Of a DNA stretch of 52,765 bases, positions 41,635-51,790 are shown piece by piece; positions within the stretch are counted from its first letter, which is position 1; every line of letters begins with the position of its first letter. A program made the position numbers and the translations under genes. The notes under the pieces were generated by a model, which was given only the letters and a program-made list of their open reading frames with translations, was not told the DNA's origin and ran no database searches. The DNA comes from Abiotrophia defectiva ATCC 49176. GTDB taxonomy: Bacteria > Bacillota > Bacilli > Lactobacillales > Aerococcaceae. The stretch is taken from positions 382,236-435,000 of the forward strand of contig NZ_CP146287.1 in NCBI RefSeq assembly GCF_037041345.1, in the 5' to 3' direction.

Positions 41635-43323
41635 ATGTTGAACGAGATGATGCACCGGCCAGTGGTCATGCAGAAAATAATCGACTTGATGCGGGAGGGG
41701 CAACTGCCTTTTGAAGGAGTCGTAGGTCAGTTGGAGGCCTTTGCTAATGCCAATGGGATTCCGGTGGTGCCTCACGAAACAGCCAAGTTCTTGGACTTTT
41801 TCTGTGCTACAACCCAGCCGCACCAAATCCTGGAAATCGGGACCGCCATTGGCTTTTCGGCTAGTCTTATGGCTCAACACCTAGCATCTGACGGCCACTT
41901 AACCACGATTGACCGCTACGCCCTCATGTTTGAACGCGCTAAGTCCAACTTTGAGCAGGCCGGTCTGGCGGATAAGGTGACAGTCCTAGAAGGGGATGCG
42001 GCTGATATCCTGCCTACCTTACCGGCTAATCACTATGATCTGATTTTTATGGATAGCGCCAAGGCCAAGTACCTGGAGTTCTATCCTTACTGCATGCGTC
42101 TGCTTAAGATGGGGGGTGTCCTGCTGATTGATGATGTCCTGCAAGCGGGCACCATCATGGATGCCTTAGATACACGGCCTAAGCGGGTGCGCAAGATTCA
42201 TCGCAAGCTCAATGAACTCTTCCAAGCTGTCTTGACCGATCAAGACCAGCGGGCCTGCCTCTTGCCTTTAGGCGATGGTCTGCTCATGGTCCGCAAGGAA
42301 AAGGAAATAGAGGTAGAGGACTTCTTAGCCACCCAATGGGATAAGACCTGGTGCCAACAAGTGGCAGCAAAAGCCGAGTCCAAACGCCAAGCGGCGGCGC
42401 CTGCCCTTAACGAGTTCCAACAAATGGCCGCCGAACAAATAGAAGACAGCAAGGAATCTGGCCAAGAACTAGCTCAGGACATTGGTTTAATTGCCATTGA
42501 TCTGGATGGCACCCTGCTGACCAACCAAAAAACCATTAGTGCTACCAACGTCGCCACTCTGGCCCGGGCGCATGAGGCCGGCATTAAGATTGTCATCTGT
42601 ACCGGTCGGACCCTACCTGGGGTGGACTTCTATGTGCCGGAGCTGCCTTTCTTAAGCGAGTCGGACTTTATGATTCTGCAAAATGGGGCGCAAACCTTGT
42701 CGGCCCAAGCGCCTTTCCAATCAGTCTTCCAACGCTTCTTGACCCAAGCGGCACGGCAACGGGCGCTGGAACTAGTGGCGCCCCTTAAGGACCAGGGGGC
42801 CCAGCTGGTGGCCTTTGACCGCGATCACCTCTACTTAGTAGGGGATCCCGCACCCAATGCCTTGGTTGCCCGCGACGCCCAGTTTCTTAAAACAGACGTG
42901 ACACCAATCTCCCAAGAAGACTTCCTGGCCAATAGCCAACTCAATAAGGCCATGATTCTGGCGCCGGAAGCAGTGCTAGATGCTTGGATTCCGACCATTG
43001 AGGCGACCGACTGGCAAGCTCTGTCCATGGTGCGGAGCCAGAAGGTTATCCTAGAATTTCTGCCGGTTGGTGTTTCTAAGGCCAGTGGATTAGACCAGTT
43101 GGCCCGTCACTTAGGTCTGCGTCCTGAGCAAGTCATGGCTCTAGGCGATGCGGCTAATGATGTCGAGATGTTAGATTTTGCCGGCTGTGCGGTAGCCATG
43201 GGCAATGCCTCAGACGACCTCAAAGCCAAGGCTGACTTTGTGACTTTAACCAATGAAGAAGATGGCGTTTCACATGCCATTGAGACCCTCATATTACAAA
43301 AGAAACAAAATCATATAGAATAA
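41635..43323 (+). CDS. fusion of TrmR-like O-methyltransferase and Cof-type HAD phosphatase (562 aa)
   Basis: ATG 41635 lies 8 bases after AAGGAG. Residues 1-~222 form a SAM-dependent O-methyltransferase of the YrrM/TrmR type: ILEIGTAIGFSASLMA (motif I), TIDRYALMFERAK, DLIFMDSAKAKYLEFYPYC, and LIDDVLQAGTIMD. TrmR methylates 5-hydroxyuridine in tRNA. After a charged, Ala/Gln/Glu-rich linker (~223-282) comes a Cof/HAD-IIB hydrolase: IAIDLDGTLLTN (Asp289, Asp291), ICTGRTLPG, and ALGDAANDVEMLDFAG. No stop or start lies between the two halves. Cof-type enzymes dephosphorylate sugar phosphates or FMN-like substrates. Whether the two activities are linked is unknown. Confidence 0.88.
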   Translation: MLNEMMHRPVVMQKIIDLMREGQLPFEGVVGQLEAFANANGIPVVPHETAKFLDFFCATTQPHQILEIGTAIGFSASLMAQHLASDGHLTTIDRYALMFERAKSNFEQAGLADKVTVLEGDAADILPTLPANHYDLIFMDSAKAKYLEFYPYCMRLLKMGGVLLIDDVLQAGTIMDALDTRPKRVRKIHRKLNELFQAVLTDQDQRACLLPLGDGLLMVRKEKEIEVEDFLATQWDKTWCQQVAAKAESKRQAAAPALNEFQQMAAEQIEDSKESGQELAQDIGLIAIDLDGTLLTNQKTISATNVATLARAHEAGIKIVICTGRTLPGVDFYVPELPFLSESDFMILQNGAQTLSAQAPFQSVFQRFLTQAARQRALELVAPLKDQGAQLVAFDRDHLYLVGDPAPNALVARDAQFLKTDVTPISQEDFLANSQLNKAMILAPEAVLDAWIPTIEATDWQALSMVRSQKVILEFLPVGVSKASGLDQLARHLGLRPEQVMALGDAANDVEMLDFAGCAVAMGNASDDLKAKADFVTLTNEEDGVSHAIETLILQKKQNHIE

Positions 43324-43404
43324 TTAATGGAAGGGTCAAAGAAAATTCACAATTCGATGCTAAAATCTGTATTTGAATAAGAGAAAAAGTGAGGACGAGA
43401 AATC

Positions 43405-44784
43405 ATGAAAAAAGGATTAATCATTGGCTCGACAACAGTTTTACTGTTAGCTGGTTTGGGCTATAGTGCCGGCGTAGGCTTCTACGCCCAGAAATTCCAA
43501 GCCAATACTAAATTTGGCTCCTTGGATATTTCCAACTTAACCTTAGCGGAAGCGGAGGATAAGATTGGCAAGGACCTTAACCAGAAGGAAGTGACCATTC
43601 TAGAGAACGGCAAAGAAGTAGGACGTTTTACCTTAGAACAAGCAGGTGTCCAAGTAGATGCCAACAAGGCTTTGGAATCAGCTTATAATTCACAAGACCC
43701 AACCGGTTGGGTAGGTAGTTTCTTCAACACCACCGAATATAAGAATGTCTTGCTCAATCACGTGGCTTTTAACGACGAGAACCTTAGCAAGACTCTGGAT
43801 GGCTTTGGCTTGAACAACCAAAACCGGACAGCGGCTGAAGATGCTAAGATCGAGTATTCTAACGGACAAGGTTACCATGTCACCCCTGAAAAATCCGGTA
43901 ACCAATTAGACGTAGCTAAGGTTAAGGAACTGATTGTTTCTCAAGTGCAATCAGGTAACACCTCGGTTGAAATCAATTCGGCCTACCAAGAGCCAAAAAT
44001 CAAGAGTGATGATCCTAAGATTACCCAAGTCATGGATCAAATTAACAAGGTCGCGGATACCAAAATTACCTTGACTATCTCAGGCAAGGAAGAAGTCGTT
44101 CCTAAAGATAAAATCAATGACTGGATTCAATTCGATGAGTCTAATAACTTGGTAGTAGACCAAAGCAAGGTCCAAGACTATGTCAAGGAACTCAACACCA
44201 AATACGCGACCATCAATAAAACGCGTAAATTTGCTTCAACCTTATCTGGGGTGGTCGATGTGCAACCAGGGACCCTAGGTTGGTCCATTGACTCTGAGGC
44301 AGAGGCAGAGAAGATTGTAGCAGACCTTAACAAGGGTGGTACCATCAAGCGTGAACCAACGGTTGTTGGGACGGGTTATGCCGACAAGGAAAATGATATC
44401 GGTCCAAGCTATGTCGAAGTCGACATTGCCCACCAAATGATGTTTATTTACAAGGATGGTAAGAAGGTGCTGGAAACACCAGTCGTAACCGGTCGCCCTG
44501 GGACGACCACTATCCCCGGGGCCTACGCTTCTTGGAATAAGGAGTCTCCTTCAACCCTCAAGGGTTACAACCCACATACTCAGAAGGAATATCAACAACC
44601 GGTTGATTACTGGATTCCATTTGATGACACTGGCCAAGGGATTCACGATGCCAACTGGCAAGCTTCCTTCGGGGGCGAAGCCTACCTGTCTAATGGTTCT
44701 TTAGGCTGTATCAACACACCACCAGGTACCATGGCAGAAGTTTACCAATTAGTTGAAGTCGGGATGCCAGTTATTATCTTCTAA
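43405..44784 (+). CDS. L,D-transpeptidase (YkuD domain) with peptidoglycan-binding domains (459 aa)
   Basis: An N-terminal membrane anchor (~5-25) is followed by two PG-binding-4/VanW-type repeats (~30-310), then a YkuD catalytic domain (~330-459). The active site reads GIHDANWQASFGG with His414, then SNGSLGCINTPPG with nucleophile Cys435. It resembles Enterococcus faecium Ldt(fm). It would form 3-3 peptide cross-links or attach to peptidoglycan stems, on the outer face of the membrane. Such enzymes can bypass penicillin-binding proteins when tetrapeptide donors are available. Confidence 0.93.
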   Translation: MKKGLIIGSTTVLLLAGLGYSAGVGFYAQKFQANTKFGSLDISNLTLAEAEDKIGKDLNQKEVTILENGKEVGRFTLEQAGVQVDANKALESAYNSQDPTGWVGSFFNTTEYKNVLLNHVAFNDENLSKTLDGFGLNNQNRTAAEDAKIEYSNGQGYHVTPEKSGNQLDVAKVKELIVSQVQSGNTSVEINSAYQEPKIKSDDPKITQVMDQINKVADTKITLTISGKEEVVPKDKINDWIQFDESNNLVVDQSKVQDYVKELNTKYATINKTRKFASTLSGVVDVQPGTLGWSIDSEAEAEKIVADLNKGGTIKREPTVVGTGYADKENDIGPSYVEVDIAHQMMFIYKDGKKVLETPVVTGRPGTTTIPGAYASWNKESPSTLKGYNPHTQKEYQQPVDYWIPFDDTGQGIHDANWQASFGGEAYLSNGSLGCINTPPGTMAEVYQLVEVGMPVIIF

Positions 44785-44805
44785 TGATTGAACGCCTTTA
44801 ATTTG

Positions 44806-44850
44806 GAAACCTTAAACGAGAGGCCCTACCTTTTGTTTAAGGTTTCTTTT
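44806..44850 (+). terminator. terminator after the L,D-transpeptidase
   Basis: GAAACCTTAAAC (44806-44817) and GTTTAAGGTTTC (44835-44846) form a perfect 12-bp stem followed by TTTT. Confidence 0.88.
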
Positions 44851-44920
44851 CAAATACTTGTCTATTAGATTACAAGTCCGAGCAAGCTTTGACATAAGTA
44901 GAAAACTTGAGCGTAAGGGC

Positions 44921-44949
44921 TTTAATATTCCCGCAAAACCCGCTATAAT
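44921..44949 (+). promoter_or_regulatory. wal operon promoter
   Basis: TTTAAT (44921-44926) and TATAAT (44944-44949) with 17-base spacing lie ~70 bases before walR. The -35 is weak, the -10 perfect. Confidence 0.55.
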
Positions 44950-45019
44950 AAAGGAGTGAGACCTTAAGGGGAAGGCTCACCCATTTGAACCTAGTACGTC
45001 ATGAGAAAGGATGAACCAT

Positions 45020-45724
45020 ATGAAAAAGATTCTAGTCGTAGATGATGAAAAGCCAATCTCTGATATTATTTCTTTTAACTTAGAAAACGAAGGCTATGCC
45101 ATTGAAAAAGCTTATGATGGTGAACAAGCATTAGAGGTATTCGAGAAGAGTCAACCAGACTTAGTGATTTTAGACCTCATGTTACCAAAGATGGACGGTT
45201 TGGAAGTTTGTCGTGAAATTCGCAAACAATCCGCTGTACCAGTTATCATGTTAACCGCCAAAGATTCAGAGATTGACAAGGTCTTAGGTTTAGAGTTAGG
45301 GGCAGATGACTATGTCACCAAGCCATTCTCTAACCGTGAACTCATTGCCCGAGTTAAGGCTAACTTGCGTCGCAATCTAGTCAAGGAACCTGAGCCACAA
45401 GAAGTCAACAAGAACGAGATTGTAGTAGGAGATTTGGTTATTCACCAAGATGCCTACATTATCTCCAAGCACGGGGAAGAAATTGAACTGACCCACCGGG
45501 AGTTCGAATTACTCCACTACCTAGCCCGCCACATTGGCCAAGTTATGACCCGGGAACATCTCCTTGAGACTGTTTGGGACTATGATTACTTCGGGGATGT
45601 GCGGACGGTCGACGTGACTATCCGTCGTCTGCGGGAGAAAATTGAAGATATTCCAAGCCACCCAACTTATATTGTGACTCGTCGTGGGGTCGGCTACCTC
45701 TTGAAGAATCCAGATCAAGAATAG
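45020..45724 (+). CDS. walR: response regulator WalR/YycF (234 aa)
   Basis: ATG 45020 lies 9 bases after AAGG; an in-frame ATG at 45011 abuts that site. The receiver starts [21 protein letters not shown], with phospho-acceptor Asp52 in [11 protein letters not shown] and [10 protein letters not shown]. The OmpR-type DNA-binding domain has [20 protein letters not shown] and [16 protein letters not shown]. It controls cell-wall hydrolase genes and is essential in most Firmicutes. The following kinase and yycH/yycI genes confirm identity. Confidence 0.97.
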   Translation: MKKILVVDDEKPISDIISFNLENEGYAIEKAYDGEQALEVFEKSQPDLVILDLMLPKMDGLEVCREIRKQSAVPVIMLTAKDSEIDKVLGLELGADDYVTKPFSNRELIARVKANLRRNLVKEPEPQEVNKNEIVVGDLVIHQDAYIISKHGEEIELTHREFELLHYLARHIGQVMTREHLLETVWDYDYFGDVRTVDVTIRRLREKIEDIPSHPTYIVTRRGVGYLLKNPDQE

Positions 45725-45737
45725 GAAGTTCTAGCAT

Positions 45738-47588
45738 ATGAAGCGAATCAGACGATTATTTCAATCGATCCATTTTAAAATTCCGATTCAAATCATTATT
45801 ATTCTGCTGATTGCTTTCCAATTCGTGGGGGTCTACTTCGTTAACCAATACGAGAGCCGTACGCTCAAGAACTACCAGGATCAAATCGATACCCAGGTAG
45901 AGTTCTTGGTTAACAATGTGACGCCAATCTTAGAAGAACGCTTGAGTGAGACGGATGAACGCGCCCGTCTGACTCAGGTTATTGATACCTTCTCAAATAG
46001 TAATTTGACCCGTATCCAAATCATCAATACCAAGGATGGGATTATCGCGTCAAATAACGCCTTGGACCAGTCAGAAGCACTGGCCAAGACCAATGATAAT
46101 AATGTGAGGGAAGCGTTGGTTAGCCAACGCTCTTCTAAGTTTTCAGAGTATGATGTCAATAACAAGCGTCATACCTACACCACGATTAAGCCTATCTTGA
46201 GTCAGTCGAATAATACGGTGGTAGGGGCTGTCCGGGTGACGGCCAATATGAACCGGGTCTATGAACAGACCCAGAGTGTCATGAGTGTCTTCATCCAGTC
46301 GGCTGTCATTGCCATTGTGGGGAGCTTTATCTTAGCCTTAGTGCTCTCACAAGGCTTAACCTTGCCCATTGAAAACATGCGCCAACAAGCCCTGCGGATT
46401 TCGGAGGGGATTTATAACTACCCGGCCAAGATTTTTGGTAATGACGAGTTGGGTGAACTAGCCAAGACCCTTAATGAATTATCGGTTAAGGTTAAGGACT
46501 CCCAAGAATTGATTGAATCCGAACGTCAACGTTTGGACGGGATTCTTCGTTATATGACCGACGGGGTGATTGCGACCGACCGGCGTGGTAATGTCCTACT
46601 GGTCAATGAGCGCGCCCTACAACTCTTGGGTATCGACCAACAATCCGCCATCGGGATTTCCATAATTCGCCTCTTGCGGCTCAAGGATCAATATACCTTG
46701 ACCGACTTGCTAGGGGATGACCGGGAAATCCTCATGGATTGGGTAGACCATGGGGAGTATTCCATCCTCAAGGGGGAATTCTCCGTTATTCGCCGTGAGA
46801 CTGGCTTCGTTACCGGGGTTGTCTGTGTCTTAACAGACGTCACCGAACAAGAGAAGACCGAGCAAGAACGGCGGGACTTTGTATCCAACGTCTCCCACGA
46901 ATTGCGGACGCCTTTGACTTCCATTAAGTCCTATACCGAAGCCCTGCGCGAAGGGGCATGGCAGGACCAGGTCATTGCACCGCAGTTCCTCAATGTTATT
47001 CAGTTGGAGACCGACCGTATGATGCGGATGATTGGTAATCTGCTGGATCTATCCAAGATTCATGAAGGTCAATATAAACTCAACCTAGAATACATTGACT
47101 TTAAGCGCATGGTCAGTCATATTCTGGACCGTTTTGAATTTATGTTGGAACAGAATCCTGACCAGAAGAAATTCAAGCTTAAGCGGGATTTCACCTCACG
47201 GGAAATCTACCTGGAAATTGACCAGGACCGCGTGACCCAAGTGATTGATAATATCTTAAACAATGCCATCAAGTATTCTCCTGATGGGGGTGTCATCATC
47301 GTGAAGATTGAAGACTCCCATTCCCATGTCCACTTGTCCATTAAGGACCAGGGGCTAGGGATTCCGCAGAAGGATATCCCACATCTCTTCCAACGCTTCT
47401 ACCGTGTTGATAAGGCACGGTCACGTGAGCAGGGGGGGACTGGGCTTGGTCTGGCTATTTCCAAGGAAATCATTGAACTGCATGGTGGGAAAATCTGGGC
47501 GACCAGTGTGGAAGGCAAGGGTTCGACCTTTGGCTTTGATCTCCCTTATCTGCAAATGGACTTTGACGATGAAGGGTGGGATGATTGA
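45738..47588 (+). CDS. walK: sensor histidine kinase WalK/YycG (616 aa)
   Basis: Two TM segments (~17-35 and ~182-204) flank an extracellular Cache-like domain, unlike the single-TM streptococcal form. HAMP (~205-258) and PAS (~265-365) follow. The dimerisation box is NVSHELRTPLTSIKSY with His387. The ATPase lobe has NILNNAIKYSPDGG, KDQGLGIPQKDIPHLFQR and GTGLGLAISKEI. It overlaps yycH by 4 bases. The two-TM form fits the presence of yycH and yycI, whose products act on the kinase TM region. Confidence 0.97.
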   Translation: MKRIRRLFQSIHFKIPIQIIIILLIAFQFVGVYFVNQYESRTLKNYQDQIDTQVEFLVNNVTPILEERLSETDERARLTQVIDTFSNSNLTRIQIINTKDGIIASNNALDQSEALAKTNDNNVREALVSQRSSKFSEYDVNNKRHTYTTIKPILSQSNNTVVGAVRVTANMNRVYEQTQSVMSVFIQSAVIAIVGSFILALVLSQGLTLPIENMRQQALRISEGIYNYPAKIFGNDELGELAKTLNELSVKVKDSQELIESERQRLDGILRYMTDGVIATDRRGNVLLVNERALQLLGIDQQSAIGISIIRLLRLKDQYTLTDLLGDDREILMDWVDHGEYSILKGEFSVIRRETGFVTGVVCVLTDVTEQEKTEQERRDFVSNVSHELRTPLTSIKSYTEALREGAWQDQVIAPQFLNVIQLETDRMMRMIGNLLDLSKIHEGQYKLNLEYIDFKRMVSHILDRFEFMLEQNPDQKKFKLKRDFTSREIYLEIDQDRVTQVIDNILNNAIKYSPDGGVIIVKIEDSHSHVHLSIKDQGLGIPQKDIPHLFQRFYRVDKARSREQGGTGLGLAISKEIIELHGGKIWATSVEGKGSTFGFDLPYLQMDFDDEGWDD

Positions 47589-48985
47589 TGATTCGCCGTC
47601 TCTTTATTCCTATTACCTTAATTCTGGCTGTCCTAACCAGCGGGGTCCTTTCTTGGTTGCTTCTAACCAACCCTGATTTTCTCTATGGTGCTAATTCGCA
47701 AACGCCACAACAAACCGTTCGTAATGAGCAAGTGGATAGTCTCAATCGGCAAGTAGCCGGCATGAAGTTAACCGATGTGCTAGCTCCCGTAGCCCTAGAT
47801 GCCTATGAAGCAGGCGGTTACTGGGAGGCTAGTGCCAGTCATCTGGACCAGGTGACGGCAGCCTTAGCTCAGACACCGAGTGAACTAGGGGGCGACTTTG
47901 ATGTGGTAGAGTCCTCAACGACTTTTGCTAACATGTCGACCAGTCCTCGTTTGATTCTGCGTTTTGCTGACCGTTTGCCAGTCTCCTTGTGGGGACAATG
48001 GTTCAAGTCTAAGGACGGCCCGCCACTCGATTTTGAAGCTGACCAAATCTGGCTCTTGAAAGAGGAGCCCCAAGCTCTCTACTTAGTCAATCAGGTCGAT
48101 GAGACCTATGTGCGGGTGCCCCTCAATGGCTGGGACTTTGCTAGCCTCTATCAGAGCCTGATTCAAGACTTGAGTACTTGGACCGCCATGTCCCAAGTGC
48201 CTTTGGCCAAGGGCAAGGCATTGATTCGGACGGAAGCCTTTAGTCTGCCAAGTCAGGTCTATACCCTTAAGAAAGAATCGGAAGCCAATCTGATTGGTCT
48301 CTTCTTCGGTTCGGACAACTACTCCATTACCGATAGCGGTGAGAGTGGGGAGAAAAAATACAAGACCTTGGACTTGGAACTCGATGTCAACTCCGATAGT
48401 CACGTCTACACTGCGCGGAGCGAAGCCGTTCAGAACCGCAGTTCGGTCCATCGCGACCAGATTATCATGGATTCATTTGCCGAAATGAAGAAATACGGAG
48501 TCTGGACCCAAGGCCTGCGTTTGACCACCAATAATAGTACTAACACGCTCTATTACCAGCGCTATCTAGACGGCTATCCGCTCATGTCGGATGCCTCGCC
48601 TTATTACTTAGGCCTACAATTTAATTTGTCGCCCAAGGTGACACGCTTTTCCGGCTCCTTCCTGAGCCTGCGTTCGCATATTGACGACAAGAGTAAAGCA
48701 ACCGACCTAGATGCAGCAAGTAGCTTGGTTTCCCAACTGCATGAACAAGGTATGGTGACGACTGATTTAGACCAGATTTTTGTGGCCTATGAATGGCAGG
48801 CCAATATGGAGAACTTCCAGCTGGTGACCTTTATTCCTAAGTACTATGTCGAATACAAGGGGCGCTATATCTCCTTGGAACGCCTTAATCGCGGTGAGTT
48901 ACGACATGGCCAGGAATCTGCTAGTTCGGATGAGGGGACCAGCCCACAAGGTGTAAATACCCTAGATGAAGGGGGCCAAGAATAA
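47585..48985 (+). CDS. yycH: WalK regulator YycH (466 aa)
   Basis: One N-terminal TM helix (FIPITLILAVLTSGVLSWLL) leads into a large extracellular part, as in YycH. Position and length match: it is translationally coupled to walK and followed at once by yycI. Residue-level identity with model YycH proteins is low, so the call rests mainly on topology and operon order. The tail (after ~440) is Ser/Glu-rich. It modulates WalK with YycI at the membrane. Confidence 0.85.
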   Translation: MMIRRLFIPITLILAVLTSGVLSWLLLTNPDFLYGANSQTPQQTVRNEQVDSLNRQVAGMKLTDVLAPVALDAYEAGGYWEASASHLDQVTAALAQTPSELGGDFDVVESSTTFANMSTSPRLILRFADRLPVSLWGQWFKSKDGPPLDFEADQIWLLKEEPQALYLVNQVDETYVRVPLNGWDFASLYQSLIQDLSTWTAMSQVPLAKGKALIRTEAFSLPSQVYTLKKESEANLIGLFFGSDNYSITDSGESGEKKYKTLDLELDVNSDSHVYTARSEAVQNRSSVHRDQIIMDSFAEMKKYGVWTQGLRLTTNNSTNTLYYQRYLDGYPLMSDASPYYLGLQFNLSPKVTRFSGSFLSLRSHIDDKSKATDLDAASSLVSQLHEQGMVTTDLDQIFVAYEWQANMENFQLVTFIPKYYVEYKGRYISLERLNRGELRHGQESASSDEGTSPQGVNTLDEGGQE

Positions 48986-49839
48986 TGGATTTTAAACGAA
49001 CCCAGATTTTACTCTTAATCTTCTTCATCTTCTTCGATGCCTATCTGGCCTTTACCCTGATTACCAAGCAGCAGGTCAGACAAACAAATAGTGGGCAGGT
49101 CGCCAATGTCAGCATTGAGACCCAGCTCAAAAACCGTAACATTAAAATCAACCAGACCCTATCAAATGAAAGCTATCAGCTGCCCGTTGTTAAGACGGAA
49201 ACTAGCCAAGTCCTCGACAAGGAGCGTGGCACCCTTCAAGGTCAGACCGCCCGTTATAATAATGGCGTCTTACAATCGACCTTTGATCAGCCACTGGATT
49301 TGGGTCTCGGACTTGATCGCGATAGCAAGACCTTGACCCAGGAGCAGGTAGAAGACATTCGCCGTAATTTCTTGGATCGGCCTGAATACTTTGTTCGGGG
49401 GGCAGAATATACGGTTTGGTCCTTCAGTCCAGAATCTCGTACCCTAACCTTCTACATGGTGGCTTATGATGGCTACCCTGTCTTGGACGGGAGTTCTGAG
49501 TTGCGACTGAGTTTCAATGCGGATTTCCAATTGCGGGAATACACCCAGACCTATCAGAGTGATTTTAAGGTCTTGGACCAACCCATTGCACTGATTAGTG
49601 TCAAGGATGCCCTCAAACTTCTGGAGACCCGGGTCGATACCTATATTCCGGATGGCTCGACTATCCAACAAATTAGCCTAGGTTACTATCGTACGGTTAA
49701 TTTGCAGGACTTCGATGTCTATACGCCTGTTTGGGAGATTACCTATAGTCAAGATGAAGCAAGTACACGTACCGTCCTGGTCGACGCGGTGGAACACCAA
49801 GTAGTGACCAAGCCTAATACCAACGTCACAAGCCCATAA
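48985..49839 (+). CDS. yycI: WalK regulator YycI (284 aa)
   Basis: It starts within the yycH stop (TAATG). A single N-terminal TM helix (ILLLIFFIFFDAYLAFTLI) is typical of YycI, including the FFIFFD stretch. The rest is extracellular and contains the YycI-like elements FMVAYDGYPVLDGSSEL and ISLGYYR...YTPVWEITY. With YycH it tunes WalK activity. Confidence 0.88.
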   Translation: MDFKRTQILLLIFFIFFDAYLAFTLITKQQVRQTNSGQVANVSIETQLKNRNIKINQTLSNESYQLPVVKTETSQVLDKERGTLQGQTARYNNGVLQSTFDQPLDLGLGLDRDSKTLTQEQVEDIRRNFLDRPEYFVRGAEYTVWSFSPESRTLTFYMVAYDGYPVLDGSSELRLSFNADFQLREYTQTYQSDFKVLDQPIALISVKDALKLLETRVDTYIPDGSTIQQISLGYYRTVNLQDFDVYTPVWEITYSQDEASTRTVLVDAVEHQVVTKPNTNVTSP

Positions 49840-49853
49840 AGGAGGAAAATAAG

Positions 49854-51782
49854 ATGAAGCGACGCTCATTCTTTTGGTTAGCATTAATGGCCCTAGTGCT
49901 CGCGCTTGCGGGACCTATTAGTCAGATACGTGCTGCCGAAGTATCTTATAAGATTACCAATCAAGATGTCACTGCCGAGATTACGGCTGAAGGGAATGTT
50001 AAATTTACCCAGAAATGGGTCTTTGACGCCAGTTTCATGAATGGTGCCCTCCTCAAGGTGGATACAGGTGGCTTTGAATTAGGTGCCTACAAAATCGGTG
50101 TCGAAAATGGCAACAAGCTAGAGGAGTTCACTGAGGATAAGTTGGACTCCAAGCAGCCTAAGACCTTCCACATCCAATCCAACCGTAACATCAGAACTTT
50201 CAAGGCTTACTACCCTGTTAGCAATAAGAAGGTAACCTTTGTGGCCGAGTATACCCTCAATCACATCGTGACCAACTATGCCGATACAGCGGAATTCAAC
50301 CGTAAGCTAATTGGGGAAGGTGTTGACTTCAAAACCGACGTTACTGCCAAGGTCATTCTGCCACCAGGCCAAATTACCGATAAGGATAGTTTCAAAGCCT
50401 GGGCCCACGGTGGGACCGGAAGCGGGACAGTAGAACTGGGCCAAGAAAATGGGCGCTCTGTCGTGATTCTTAAGTCTAATGGAACACCAGCCAATCGCTT
50501 TGTCGAAGTGCATACCATTTTCCCAACGTCCTTGACGCCACATAACACCAATGTCGTCAATCAGAATATGAAGACAGAAATTGAATCTAAGGAAGCTGCC
50601 CAAGCTGAGGCAGACCGCAAGGCCTATGAAAGCCAGAAGTATACCACTAGCGCGGTCCAGTGGGGCGCTATGATTCTCATGTCCTTGCTTCCCTTTCACC
50701 TCTGGCGTAAATACTTTAAGTTACGTCGCCAGTTGAATCCTAATCCGGTTCAATTGCCAATTCACAACTACAACTTGCCCTCACATACGGCGCCAGCAGT
50801 GGTCACTTCCGCTGTTTTCCGGTCTAGTGGGGAACCTAATCCCGATGACTTCTCAGCAACAGTTGCTGACTTAGCCCGTAAGGGGTATTTGGAGCTAGAG
50901 GAAGAACGTCGCGAAAATCGCGGCATCTTCAGCAATAGTTCCATGACCGCGCGTGTCACCAAGCTGACAGACGAGGTAGCCGACTATCCGCTTCAAGGTC
51001 ACGAACGGGCAGTCTTGACCTTCCTCTTCCCAGATGATGAAACCAGTGTCACCTTAGAAGACTTGGAAAAACGCATGAAGAAGAACCGGCATTTTGCCAA
51101 GAAGCGCTTGGCAGCCTACGAAAACTTCCAAAGCCGTGCTAGCATCGCCGGATCACAATTAGTGGAATCGGCTCGAGACAAGAATAATAGCCTACGTTTC
51201 CAAGCTATTGGGGCCATTATCCTTAATGTCATCTTAGGTGGGGCAGCCCTCTTTGCAGGCTATATGGCCACCAATCATCCCTTCCTACAACAAGTAGGTT
51301 GGATTGCACTGGGCCTAGCCCTCTTGGAAATCGTCCTGAATGTGATCTTTATGATTACCGTGTCAGTCCGACCACTCCGGACGGCAGAGGAAGACCAACT
51401 CTATCAAGAGTGGCATGGCTTTGCCAAGATGCTAGAAGATGTGGGGCAAATGAATATGCGAGACATTGCTTCCCTAGCTCTTTGGGAAGAATATCTAGTT
51501 TATGCCATTGCCTTTGGGATAGCGGATAAGGTCTTGGATGCCCTCAAGGTTCAATTCACACAAGCAGAATTGGTAGAAGGTATGACCTACTATCCAATGT
51601 ACTATAATACAGGCCTCTACAGTCATGTGCTCAGCCAATCCATCTCATCTAACGTGAGCTCGGCTTCCGCTTATAGCCAAGACCACTCATACTCCGGTAG
51701 TAACTCCGGTGGTTTCGGTGGTGGCTTCAGTGGTGGCTCCTCCGGTGGTTCCGGTGGTGGTGGCGGCGCAAGTGGCTTCTAA
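49854..51782 (+). CDS. DUF2207 membrane protein (642 aa)
   Basis: AAAGGAGG lies before the ATG. It has a signal peptide (~1-27, ending IRAAE), then an extracellular beta-rich DUF2207 N-terminal domain (YKITNQDVTAEITAEGNVKF). A TM helix (~268-285) follows, then a cytoplasmic part with the family motif NPDDFSATVADLARKGYLEL, two more TM helices (~455-505), and a C-terminal stretch ending in a Gly/Ser repeat tail (GGFGGGFSGGSSGG). The family function is unknown. It directly follows yycI, the usual place of walJ/yycJ, and may share the wal transcript. Confidence 0.9.
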   Translation: MKRRSFFWLALMALVLALAGPISQIRAAEVSYKITNQDVTAEITAEGNVKFTQKWVFDASFMNGALLKVDTGGFELGAYKIGVENGNKLEEFTEDKLDSKQPKTFHIQSNRNIRTFKAYYPVSNKKVTFVAEYTLNHIVTNYADTAEFNRKLIGEGVDFKTDVTAKVILPPGQITDKDSFKAWAHGGTGSGTVELGQENGRSVVILKSNGTPANRFVEVHTIFPTSLTPHNTNVVNQNMKTEIESKEAAQAEADRKAYESQKYTTSAVQWGAMILMSLLPFHLWRKYFKLRRQLNPNPVQLPIHNYNLPSHTAPAVVTSAVFRSSGEPNPDDFSATVADLARKGYLELEEERRENRGIFSNSSMTARVTKLTDEVADYPLQGHERAVLTFLFPDDETSVTLEDLEKRMKKNRHFAKKRLAAYENFQSRASIAGSQLVESARDKNNSLRFQAIGAIILNVILGGAALFAGYMATNHPFLQQVGWIALGLALLEIVLNVIFMITVSVRPLRTAEEDQLYQEWHGFAKMLEDVGQMNMRDIASLALWEEYLVYAIAFGIADKVLDALKVQFTQAELVEGMTYYPMYYNTGLYSHVLSQSISSNVSSASAYSQDHSYSGSNSGGFGGGFSGGSSGGSGGGGGASGF

Positions 51783-51790
51783 TAAATCGA

